Shown here: piece by piece, positions 49,668 through 61,209 of the stretch
Position numbering within the stretch: the stretch's first letter is position 1
How the letters are laid out: every line of letters begins with the position of its first letter
Source: Spizellomyces punctatus DAOM BR117
Lineage: Eukaryota; Chytridiomycota; Chytridiomycetes; Spizellomycetales; Spizellomycetaceae
DNA: 64,000 bases
Direction: 5' to 3'
Assembly: GCF_000182565.1 (NCBI RefSeq)
Contig: NW_015971552.1
Location: 121,353-185,352 of the forward strand
Made by a program: the position numbers and the translations under genes
Notes under the pieces: generated by a model
Seen by the model: the letters and a program-made list of their open reading frames with translations, nothing else
Told to the model about the DNA's origin: nothing
Databases searched by the model: none

Positions 49668-52502
49668 ATGTTTCATGCAAGAGAACATGCAAACATAGCC
49701 TCTGGAATGAGTTTGGACCTCTGGCATCGCAGGTTAGGACACCTGAACGTCAACAGCATCAAAATCTTGGCTAGGAACCAGCTGGGAAGCAGTCTGGAGG
49801 TCAAGAATCACACAGAAACATCACCATGTGAAGCCTGTGCCATTGGAAAGATTACCAGGTGTCCCTTTCCAAAGGGAGAAGCAGCTAGAGCAGCTCTACT
49901 GCTGGGGGTGGTTCACAGTGATGTGTGTGGGCCCATGAAGACACCAAGTCATGGTGGGGCAAAGTACTTTGTCACATTCATTGATGACAAGTCAAGGATG
50001 ATGGCAGTTTATCTTCTGAAGGAGAAGAGTGAGGTTCTCAGCAAATTCAAGGAGTTTGAGGCCTGGGCAACCAACTTCACGGGGCAGAAGATCAAAACTC
50101 TCAGATCAGACAATGGGGGAGAGTATGTGGGCGAAGAATTCAAGAAATTCTGCAAACAGAAGGGAATTCAGCAGCAATTCAGCACCCCCTACACACCAGA
50201 GCAGAATGGTGTTGCTGAGAGGATGAACAGGATGCTGGTGGAAATGGGAAGGTGCATGCTGCACCACAGTGGACTCAGCTACAAGTTCTGGGGCGAGGCA
50301 ATCATGACAGCGGCCTATCTCAGGAACAGGAGCCCCACTGCAGCACTCAGCAACCAATCAACACAATTTCAAGAGTTTACAGGCGGTAAACCAGCTCTCC
50401 AGCACCTCAGAGTGTTTGGCTGCATGGCCTACACTCATATTTCAAAAGAAAAGCGGTCAAAACTTGATGAGAAGGCCAAGAAGGCAGTCATGGTCGGCTA
50501 CAGTACTCAGAGTAAGGCCTACAGACTGTGGGTACCTGAAATGAACCAAGTTGTCATGTCAAGGGACGTCATCTTTGATGAAAACTTGATGTGGAGCACT
50601 CAGCAGCGACTGCAGAGTGTACCACAGCAAGACCAAGAGCTACAGATGCCTCTGGGAGGGGAGCCTTCGTTCTTGGATGACCAAGAAGGGCTAGGGACGG
50701 TTCAAGAGACTCAGAGACCATCTAGCATCACTCCAGACAACTCTTCAGCATCAGAAGATGATGGGGACGACTTCCAGGATGCTGAGGAAGTGCCAGAACT
50801 CAGCAGGAAGAGTGCCAGATTTCACAAACCACTGGGAGAGTGGTGGATTGCAAAGCCAACTCAGTCAAACCTGGCTTTTGCCTTCACCATTGGGGAAGTT
50901 CCACAGGAAGAACCCAGCACTCTGGCTGAAGCTAGGACCAGACATGATGCCAAACAGTGGGAGGCGGCTGTCAAAGCAGAATATGACTCTCTGATGGAGA
51001 ATCAGACATGGGACTTAGTCAAACTACCACCAGGAAGATCCACAGTTGGCTGCAAGTGGGTTTTCAAGCTGAAACTCAAGTCAGATGGCTCTGTAGAGCG
51101 CTACAAGGCCAGACTGGTAGCCAAAGGATACTCCCAAGTTGAAGGACTGGACTACAAGGAGACATTTGCCCCAGTAGTCAAGTTTGCAACCATCAGGATG
51201 GTCCTGACACTAGCAGCCATGAAGGACATGGAGATTCACCAAATGGATGTCAAAACAGCATTCTTGAATGGGACCATTGAGGAGGACATCTACATGGACC
51301 AACCAGAAGGCTTCACCACGGCAAATGGGCTTGTCTGCAAGCTGAAGAAGAGTTTGTACGGGCTAAAGCAAGCTCCAAGAGCCTGGAACAAAGTCATTGA
51401 CGGGCAACTCAAAGAACTTGGCTTTGAAAGGTGTGAATCAGACCACGGGCTGTACATCAACAAGAAGATGGGCATCCACCTTATCCTGTATGTGGATGAC
51501 CTTATTCTGGCATCAAAGGACGACCAGGAGTTGTTAAAACTCAAAGAAGAACTCAAGAAGCAGTTCAAGATGGCTGATATGGGCCAGTTAGAGCATTTTC
51601 TCGGCATTCAAGTGGTCAGGGACAGAGCCAACAGGTCAATCTGGCTCTCCCAACAGCGGTACCTCGGTCAAACATTGAAGAAATTCAACATGAGTAACAG
51701 CAAACCAGTTGCCACACCACTAGAGAATGGCCACAAGCTCACCAAGGCCATGTCACCACAAACTGAGGCAGAACAGCAAGAAATGAATGGGGTTCCTTTC
51801 AGAAGTGCTGTTGGAAGTCTCATTTATGCAATGCTGGGCACCAGACCAGACATAGCAGCGGCAGTTGGATCAGTCAGCCAGTACCTTTCCAACCCCGGAC
51901 ATCAGCACTGGATAGCAGTCAAACGGATCATGCGGTACCTGAATGGCACCACAGACCTAGGACTTCAACTGGGCGGCATTCAGAGCGAGTGGGAGCTATC
52001 TGCATACTCTGATGCAGATTGGGGCGGTGATTTGGACTTCAGGAAGTCTACCACTGGCTTCTTAGTCAAGATTGGCAGCAGCACAGTCAGCTGGCAAAGC
52101 AAGAGGCAACCTACAGTCGCCCTATCATCAACAGAGTCAGAGTACATGGCTCTTTGTCAAGCTACCAAGGAAGTTATCTGGTTCAGAACACTTCTAGGCG
52201 AGCTAGGACATCAGCAAAGTGGTCCTACAACATTGTATGGTGACAATCAGGGTGCCATAGCACTTGCCAACAACCCAACACATCATGCAAGGACCAAACA
52301 CATTGATGTGTGGCACCACTTCATCAGACAAGCAGTAGAAGACAAGAAAATCAGCCTCAAGTACTGTCAGACAGAAGAAATGACGGCTGACATTCTCACC
52401 AAGGCCTTACCCAAGACAAAACACCTTAAACTTTGTGGTAAAATGGGTCTCTGTCGGAAATCAGATGATTCACTGAGTGGGAGTGTTGAGATTCAGGCTT
52501 AA
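49668..52502 (+). pseudogene. Copia pol: integrase, reverse transcriptase, RNase H
   Basis: This frame (944 residues from the first Met) is in the same phase as the gag frame upstream. Domains in order: GAG pre-integrase (LDLWHRRLGHLNVNS, C-x2-C), integrase core with Asp in VHSDVCGPM, Asp in TLRSDNGGEY and Glu in QNGVAERMNR, then a copia reverse transcriptase with LYVDDLILA, and RNase H (YSDADWGGD, TTGF, ALSSTESEYMAL, TKHIDVWHHFIR). It ends inside the 3' LTR. Except for the upstream stop and the protease substitution I see no break, so the copy decayed recently or is mobilised in trans. Confidence 0.9.
52475..52483 (+). promoter_or_regulatory. Polypurine tract of element A
   Basis: GAGTGGGAG immediately upstream of the LTR start TGTTG, the expected place for plus-strand priming. 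Confidence 0.5.
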
Positions 52503-52951
52503 ACCACGCTGTATGATCTATAAATCATGTGAGATCATGCTGGGATGTCATTAGACAGTTCACATCTGATCTGGCTAAGTTACAACGTGGGGAATTGGAC
52601 TTAGAGTAATCAGAATGATCACAGACGCGCGTGGGAATGATTTAAAGGGGTAAATCATCATGTAAGCACTCTTAGAAGGTCTGGAAGGTTTGTGACGATC
52701 TAGATCTTCAGGTAATGTTTGCCAAGGCATGGCTGAAATTGCTGAGCACGGCTGAGCATGTAAACAAGTGGGCTGAAGCATGTAAACAGTAAACAAAGGC
52801 GGAGGGAGGCTGGAGAATGTACTGGGTTATATAAAGGGGACTTTTGCACGTCTCTGAATTAATGCAAGCATGTTATCCCACAAGTTACTGCACCCAGAAG
52901 TCTTACTAGTGGCCACAGGCATTACTAGACCTTTCAGAAGTGATTTCTACA
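52484..52951 (+). repeat. LTR 1 (3' LTR of A, 5' LTR of B)
   Basis: It starts TGTTGAGATTC, typical of copia LTRs, and probably ends CTACA at 52951; the end is inferred from the adjacent TGGGAAATCAGAG, which looks like a primer-binding site. It holds a TATATAAA box at 52828-52835. It retains about ten CpG sites. Confidence 0.65.
52828..52835 (+). promoter_or_regulatory. TATA box in LTR 1
   Basis: TATATAAA followed by GGGGAC; the same element occurs in the LTR copy near 54290. It is the probable retrotransposon promoter. Confidence 0.55.
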
Positions 52952-52964
52952 TGGGAAATCAGAG
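52952..52964 (+). other. Possible primer-binding site
   Basis: TGGGAAATCAGAG just after the LTR resembles, imperfectly, the initiator-tRNA-Met-type site of copia elements (TGGTATCAGAG). Confidence 0.3.
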
Positions 52965-53169
52965 TTCCAAGGGCTAAGTTCAATAGGTCATGAGCCCTGA
53001 TTGCTATCACTGATATTTTCCTGCTTCAAATCTCTTTCCTGATGGCCACACCACCTTCCTGACGGACCGGACCTATCCTCTTCCCAGGATCATGTTTGGA
53101 CCACTTACCACACCAGGATGATTTCACCTCTTCCCCAATGGCAAATCCATTCACCAAATCAGCTCAGAC

Positions 53170-53874
53170 ATGTCAAACACGGACTTGGACACCAAACTCA
53201 TGCTGGAAAAGTTCAATGGTGAGAACTACCACCTCTGGAAGTTCAAAATGATGATGTTGCTAAAGGAAAAGTGGCTGTGGGGTGTGATTGAGGGGGATCA
53301 GAGCATGGAGGGAACCTCTGAGAAGGATTGGAGGAGAAAGGATGAGCAGGCAATGGCTGTAATTGCTCTGTCACTGAGTGATGCCCAACTCATGCATGTC
53401 CAGATGGCTGGGACTGCAAGGGAGGCCTGGTTAAAGCTCAGTGACATCCACCAAAGGAAAGGAATTGCCAGTAGGCTCTATCTAAGGAGGAAATTTCTCA
53501 CTCTGAAGATGGAAGACGGCGCTGGGGGCATGTTGGGACACATAAACACAGTCAGGACAATGGCTCAGCAGTTGGAGGCCATTGGGGCGCCAGTCAGTGA
53601 AGAAGACCAAGTCATCACCCTACTCTACAGCCTACCAGAGAGTTATGAACAGCTGGTGGTGTCTTTGGAGGCCAGGAGTGATTCTCTGATGCTGGAATTC
53701 CTCACATCATGGCTTTTGCATGAAGAAACATGCAGGAAGGAAGCTGGGAGTGAAGGAGATAGCAAAGGGAAGGCCACTGGGAGAGTGGTGGATTGCAAAG
53801 CCAACTCAGTCAAACCTGGCTTTTGCCTTCACCATTGGGGAAGTTCCACAGGAAGAACCCAGCACTCTGGCTGA
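53170..53874 (+). pseudogene. Copia gag, 5'-complete but fused out of frame to pol
   Basis: It starts MSNTDLDTKLMLEKFNGENY, the usual copia gag opening (KFNGENYHLWKFKM), and follows element A from NAMAVIAL-equivalent sequence. After the deletion junction at 53775 the frame shifts through pol sequence and stops. The zinc knuckle, protease, integrase and most of the reverse transcriptase are absent, so it could only move with help from another copy. Confidence 0.82.
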
Positions 53875-53960
53875 AGCTAGGACCAGACATGATGCCAAAC
53901 AGTGGGAGGCAGCTGTCAAAGCAGAGTATGACTCCCTGATGGAGAATCAGATGTGGGACT

Positions 53961-54380
53961 TGTTGAGATTCAGGCTTAAACCACGCTGTATGATCTATAA
54001 ATCATGTGAGATCATGCTGAAATACCACTAGACAGTTCACATCTGATTTGGCTAAGTTACAATGTGGGAAATGGACTTAGAGTGTGTGGGAGTGATTTAA
54101 AGGGGTAAACCATCATGTAAGCAGTCTTAGAAGGTCTGGAAGGTTTGTGATGGTCTAGATCTTCAGGTAATGTTTGCCAAGGCATGGCTGAAGCTGCTGA
54201 GCATTGCTGAGCATGGCTGAGCATGTAAACAAGTGGGCTGAAGCATGTAAACAGTAAACAAAGGTGGAGGGAGGCTGAAGGATGTACTGGGTTATATAAA
54301 GGGGACTTTTGAACATCTCTGGAATAATACATAAGTTACACATTGCAATACTTGCAGAGTGGCTATAGTAACAGTCCACA
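53961..54380 (+). repeat. LTR 2 (3' LTR of B), CpG-depleted
   Basis: Same start as LTR 1 (TGTTGAGATTCAGG). Alignment by eye shows most LTR 1 CpG sites as TpG or CpA here. The right end is uncertain because similarity to LTR 1 fades after about 54330. Confidence 0.65.
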
Positions 54381-54549
54381 GCCAATAATGTAACTGGATA
54401 AATGCAGTTTGTAGCAAGGCTGTGCCATGTCTCATTACAGTTAGGTTCCTTTGAGTCAGGCCCCATAAGGGTGAGCTAATCTGTAGTATAGTATAAGTCT
54501 ATTCTGTGTAGGACACTAAGGGAATATACTAGCTAGCAGCACAAAAGTA

Positions 54550-54649
54550 NNNNNNNNNNNNNNNNNNNNNNNNNNNNNNNNNNNNNNNNNNNNNNNNNNN
54601 NNNNNNNNNNNNNNNNNNNNNNNNNNNNNNNNNNNNNNNNNNNNNNNNN
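54550..54649. other. Assembly gap (100 N)
   Basis: Exactly 100 N, the conventional size for a gap of unknown length. Confidence 0.99.
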
Positions 54650-55225
54650 TTAAACCACGCTGTATGATCTATAAATCATGTGAGATCATGCTGAAATATC
54701 ACTAGACAGTTCACATCTGATTTGGCTAAGTTACAATGTGGGAAATGGACTTAGAGTGTGTGGGAGTGATTTAAAGGGGTAAACCATCATGTAAGCAGTC
54801 TTAGAAGGTCTGGAAGGTTTGTGATGGTCTAGATCTTCAGGTAATGTTTGCCAAGGCATGGCTGAAGCTGCTGAGCATTGCTGAGCATGGCTGAGCATGT
54901 AAACAAGTGGGCTGAAGCATGTAAACAGTAAACAAAGGTGGAGGGAGGCTGAAGGATGTACTGGGTTATATAAAGGGGACTTTTGAACATCTCTGGAATA
55001 ATACATAAGTTACACATTGCAATACTTGCAGAGTGGCTATAGTAACAGTCCACAGCCAATAATGTAACTGGATAAATGCAGTTTGTAGCAAGGCTGTGCC
55101 ATGTCTCATTACAGTTAGGTTCCTTTGAGTCAGGCCCCATAAGGGTGAGCTAATCTGTAGTATAGTATAAGTCTATTCTGTGTAAGAACCACTAAGGGAA
55201 TATACTAGCTAGCAGCACAAAAGTA
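54650..55225. repeat. Near-exact duplicate of 53976-54549
   Basis: This 576-nt block repeats the 574 nt left of the gap with about one substitution (ATACCACT/ATATCACT) and a small indel near GTGTAGGACAC/GTGTAAGAACCAC. It starts and stops exactly at the gap edges, so it is most likely an unmerged contig overlap and not a true third LTR. Confidence 0.85.
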
Positions 55226-55831
55226 ATGTGTATGCCAATGGTGCTATCAGTTACCTCTATAACCAATATTGTAACCCTATGCTGGCTTCCCTTTTATAGG
55301 AACCTAAGCAGAAGTATCTCCAGACTGATTACCTACATATATACCACCAAATCCTACTCAGTTAACCCAAGATAATTAATTTGCTTCTTGCTCTGATTAT
55401 GAAAACTTTTTGAGATTGGCCCAGCTCATATGGCAATGTTACTCCTGCTAAGTATAAGCCTTAAATTTGTTATATCAGCTACCTTGAAATCAGCCTTCTT
55501 AATTGGTCAATGCCATGAGGAAGGTTATAGTCAGCTCTATCACTATACATTTGCAATATATATTGATTATATAGTCCTCTATTATTTTTATACACTAGTA
55601 ATCTTATCCAGGTTTGCTAGGCCTGTGGTGGCAGTAGGGCACCAGTCAAACCCACCCAGTTAATGCATTTGTGCACTAAGCTTGTCCAGGACAATAAGGA
55701 AAGCTTCCAGATTCAATAATTGGGAGGTTTACCCTTACAACAGGAACTACCATGAAAGTTTAGTGAGATTCTCCAAATTATATCAATGGTGACTGTGTCC
55801 ACGGTAAAAGTTGAATATCTGGTCCCAGGCT
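55226..55831. repeat. CpG-free repeat remnant
   Basis: It continues the CpG-free stretch (54660-55801). It contains a diverged copy of the repeat seen at 46080-46210. No gene is seen. Confidence 0.6.
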
Positions 55832-57075
55832 TCATAAAGGTTGGTGGATATAGTTGTTAGTTGACCAAAGGACACCATCCATCCAGTTGCCATTCAACAA
55901 ACCTTCTTGAGGGGACTCCGCATATGAAAACAGTTTCAAATCTCCCTCCGAGATGACGCCCTGTAGCATACTCATTTTTAGCAAACAGCACGACGGCGTT
56001 GTTATGAAGAAAAGTATTGAGGTCTGGTCCTTACATCTTCCAGCATGTTGTGGAAATTGACCATCCTATCCCACCATGCTTTGCAAAACAAAATGACGGG
56101 AATTCGGGCCATTTTCTTGGTTTGAATCAGTGTGAGGGCTTCAAACAGTTCATCCATCGTGCCCCATCCACCTATCAACCGTTATGTGAGTTGTGTGGTA
56201 GTAGAATCCTTTCTTGCGCCACATAGATGTACCTGGGAAGGCCACCAATGCTCGCGCGCGACCGAGGAAATGCATTTTGCGCATTGCTGTTTACAGCAGA
56301 AACATTAGACGGATGATGGTTTTGGACTCCTGGATGATCGGAATGTAGGCTTACAAAAGTAATGGAAGTTGAAGCAGAGCTAAAGGAGAAAAACGGGGAA
56401 CCATCGGGAGTAAGTACTCTGTGCCGGGGCATGACGATTGAAAAGCGTTTCCACACCTCCGGAGTGATGTACGGATTCGGTCGCTGCTCGAAGGGCAGAA
56501 CAATATTCAGCCCCACCGAGCGACCTCCCGGAACTTGAGTTGCGCCTCTGTTGGCTGCCTCCATGATGCCAGGACCACCACCAGTTATGACGACCCTGTA
56601 TGGAGCAGATGTCAGCAAGATATTTTACACACATGGCAGATACGCACAATTTGTTTCCGTCGGAATTCTTAGTTACAATTTCGCCAAATTCTTGAGCGGC
56701 TTCATAATATTTGACGCTCTCCAGCATCTTTTTGGCTATCCTCAGGCTTTCCCTCGCCTCGGTATCGTTGGGTCCCTTTTGCTTCACAAGCTCTTCTGCA
56801 ACTCTCAAATGTTCTTGAGCCTGGTCGCGATCCCTAATTCTGGCACTACCAAACACAACAATAGTACTATCGATTCCCGCTTCCGCAAGGATCTTTTCAG
56901 GTTTAGTGTACTCGAGCTGGAGACGAAGGGGTCGCAGGTCATCACGAAGCAAGAACGGTTCGTCGGCCCAAGCCAAGCGGTACGCTGGAGACGTAGTTTG
57001 TGCTGTGCGCGGGTCCGAGGCGGCAGACTTGAGAGCACCAGGAGCCTTTTGGGGAAAGGGATGATAGTGATGCAT
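55832..57075 (-). CDS. LOG-family (TIGR00730-like) nucleotide phosphoribohydrolase-type protein
   Basis: Six exons (57075-56648, 56595-56418, 56379-56355, 56286-56233, 56171-56035, 55960-55832) sum to 951 nt, 316 residues. The third exon is 25 nt (LCFNFHYF) behind a 38-nt intron, and only with it does the conserved text [20 protein letters not shown] appear. Motifs: [15 protein letters not shown], the phosphate-binding [16 protein letters not shown], and the family signature [12 protein letters not shown] proteins remove ribose 5-phosphate from nucleotides (cytokinin activation in plants and some fungi); many fungal members have unknown substrates. The N-terminal 85 residues before the Rossmann fold are an extension seen in long-form LOG-like proteins. 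It is transcribed toward the transposon island. Confidence 0.88.
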
Positions 57076-57420
57076 GAGGTTGGGTACAAGGGAAAAAACT
57101 GGCTGTGGGTTAACAGAAGACTCGGTTATGTCCTATAAGGTCGGGGTCCAGAAACGTACCAGTCTTGGCACTCAAATGGCGAGCACCCTTTTGGTTGGAG
57201 TCCTTGTTCGTATCGTCGCCGTGCTGCATTGTGGATGTCGTGGAGGGAGATCACTTCCTGCCAACGCGTTTTCAGATGCTGGCCAATCTGTTGGTTGCTG
57301 ACGTAAGGATCACGCTAAAGACGGAAAGACCAGTTTACATGGCATAAAATAGATAATCATGTTTCTTGTTACATTAACAAATCAGTGATCTCTGATAGAC
57401 ATTACGCTATATGCATATAT
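57076..57420. other. Intergenic region
   Basis: 345 nt between two minus-strand genes; nothing recognised. Confidence 0.5.
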
Positions 57421-59078
57421 TCATTGCGATGGTGTTTCAATTCCTGCGCAAATAACCCTTTCGGAAACTTCGACACCACAATTTGCCTGCGATTTCGCCT
57501 TCACATATACCAGGGTTTCACTACTGGCAGTTTCGATTGTTTTAACCACAGTTGAAACTAGCCTGTCTAACCCTCTCACCCGCATCAGAAAGTTTTTCTC
57601 ATCATTAATAGACGCAGTCATCAAGACCGAATCGTCGTCATAGTCCCATCGGAGCATTCCCAAAGTGGTCATGATTCGGTTCCACCCACATGGATGGTGA
57701 TCTGCCTTTTCTCTGAAGGGCGGTTCCGTATGCACGTAATCAAAGTCCAGAGGTCCTGTCGTGTAGACTATTTCGTATTGATCTGTATTTGCTTGGTCTT
57801 TGAACGATCGCATAATTGCAACGTGCGGACGATACACGGTTCCGCAACATTTCACTCCTTGGTGTGTTCGAGCAAACCCAACAAAGTACTCGCTGTCTCG
57901 CCACTGCAGCCACGGCGTCCCGCCTCCCAGCTTCCCGAACGTCGTGTCCTTCTGGCCACCGATCGTTGAGCAGTGCCCATCATGTGCAATATCACAAGCC
58001 ATAATATGCAGAGGCTGGACACTGAAACGATCATTCAGCTAAATTTGAAACATAGCACCGTCATGTTATCCCCTCACCTATAGACCACTCGAAACTCATT
58101 TTTATGAAAGAAAGGTGTCCAATTTTTTTCCCAGTTTTGAGGCGCAAAATCAGGGCGAAGAGCAGACTGATGTCGTGATGTGGTATTGAAAGTCCATTGC
58201 TTGCGCTTTCCGTCCATATCTCCCATGTGGAACAAAAGGATAATGTTCCCGTGAGGATCGGCGATGGCTCGCGGATCCTCTTGGCCTGTATAAAAAGCCT
58301 GATCTGGCGTATAGCTGGAGATGTATGAGGTGACTTAGCGTATCCGCAAAAAGTCAGGCTGCCACGAACTTACATTTCCATGACGTCTGGAAATTTTACC
58401 AAGTCATCGCCAACACGTCGCTTGAGTGGTACGGGTCTTAGATCTGAATCGTAAGATTGTGCAAACAAAAAACTCCGCTTCCCCCCAGCACACGGAGGTC
58501 TGCATGATGGATCTTTGTATTGCATTCGTGTGAAATATACGTAGTGCCGGACATCTTGGAGCCATACCGCCGTACCGCTGAATGCGTCCCAGTGGGCAGG
58601 GGTGTTCGGCTCTTGCGCTACTCTTTGCCTGTAATTCGCAGAGAACCAGGCAACATTTACCGTCATATCTTTGATACGGTCAACATACAGCACTTTTTCG
58701 AAGGCTAATGGGTCCCAGCACCCATCAGGCATCATGGCAACTTTTATGTCCTTCGGTATGACTTTTTCCGGAAGGACTTTATCCCAGCTACCCGTAGACG
58801 ATGGTGCAAGTATTGGAGAGGAGTCTGCTGGTTCTGAGACTAGTGTGGAATATGGAGCCAGGGTAGAAGTTGCTTCAGAAGGCTGTTCCGCTGACGCAGC
58901 ACGCTTTGTTCGGCTTAACACCTTAGACACACGACCTTATTAGCCATATAGATTGTGCGAAAAATATATCATGGAAATGACGAACCTCTGATATTCTCCA
59001 TTTGGTGACCAGAGAATGGAAAGCTACCAATTGCAGTAGTAGAATCACAATTACAATATCCCTCCGCCGCCTCTTCAT
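57421..59078 (-). CDS. Type II membrane protein with GH130/GT108-like five-bladed propeller
   Basis: Four exons (59078-58986, 58921-58374, 58314-58078, 58021-57421) sum to 1479 nt, 492 residues from the Met of MKRRRRD; Mets slightly upstream (for example at about 59114) are possible. A basic N-terminus and one helix (IVIVILLLQLVAFHSLV) give a type II topology. The catalytic part shows EDPRAIADPHGNIIL near residue 226, EKNWTPFF near 275, YSVQPLHIM, and GGGTPWLQW near 325 followed by YFVGFART. The EDPR, KNW-PF and GGTP motifs fit beta-mannoside phosphorylase/beta-1,2-mannosyltransferase-type propellers (GH130, GT108, and more distantly GT91). A role in building mannose-containing glycans in the Golgi is likely. 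The exact activity is not determined. Confidence 0.68.
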
Positions 59079-59840
59079 GAAGGTGCTCGCTATCCGTATT
59101 GCCGCATGCCGCATCGCGTTTCTCGTTGAACTGAGCAGCATTGCAACTGCACGTTCGTAAATACGCGAGCAAGCTATGAAGGTCAAACTTATCTTGCTGC
59201 TATCCAGGAAGCTTGGCTCCGTCGGGGCCAGATTTACGTAAGCCAGATCAATGCATCAGCTCTATGTAGCTGAGCCTTTGGATTTCCGGAGCCATTATTA
59301 TTTGGCAGCTACGCTTGACCTTTTCAAACTCTCGCACTCGTATTATTCTTCCTTAAATAACAGGATACCACCCAGGGTAGAATCGATGTTTCAAAGCCTC
59401 GTCATCGTCATTGCAATATGGGTCCTTTTGACCCTTATATTAGTGCACAAACTCTTGAGCATCTTCAGGCACCGGTTATAGGTGTACTTATGTTTCTTTT
59501 ATTTGCCTCTTCCTGCGAGAGCTCAAGGAAACAAGCCAGCCTGAAAGGAGGTTTTTGGGCGAGGAAAATACTTCTTGAACGACGCATTCTTATTGGCTGC
59601 GCGCATGTGAGATTGCAAATGTTTACCGGCTGCTTAGTTGTTTGCCTTCAACAATACGAGAATATGGATGATGGCCTTTGAATCCGGTCCGCTCGCCACT
59701 ATTGGCAGCAACAAACACGTGCTTACGTACGCAGACCATGTCCAACTCCGCTCGGGAATACCAACCTATGTTTTCCCCTCTGTTGAGACCTTTCAAGCAT
59801 CAGACTACCTACCTGGAAGTCTTTGGGTACTCTCGTACCA
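59079..59840. other. Intergenic region between divergent genes with a short hydrophobic ORF
   Basis: About 760 nt. An ORF of 31 residues at 59388-59483 (MFQSLVIVIAIWVLLTLILV...) is hydrophobic. It could be a leftover first exon of a membrane protein, but I found no continuation. Confidence 0.35.

Positions 59841-61209
<1,369 letters not shown>

Larger units (their letters stand above)
48678..52951 (+). mobile_element. Ty1/copia LTR retrotransposon A (5'-truncated, with 3' LTR)
   Basis: Gag, protease, integrase, reverse transcriptase and RNase H follow in copia order, then a polypurine stretch (52475-52483) and an LTR starting TGTTGAGATTC at 52484. The 5' LTR, leader and first part of gag are missing or replaced: homology to the other copy starts at 48678. 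An in-frame TGA at 49608-49610 splits the polyprotein, so the copy is probably defective. Confidence 0.88.
52484..54380 (+). mobile_element. Non-autonomous deletion derivative B of the same copia family
   Basis: LTR 1, a leader, a 5'-complete gag, and LTR 2, with most of pol gone. One deletion joins gag (after 53775, equal to 49103 in A) to late pol (equal to 50831). A second joins pol (equal to 51016) directly to the LTR start at 53961. The gag block 53350-53775 appears identical to 48678-49103. The right end is uncertain. Confidence 0.8.

Noticed and set aside
54650-55225. A third LTR copy
   Set aside because: Almost exact repeat of the sequence left of the gap, ending at the gap edges; better explained as an assembly overlap.
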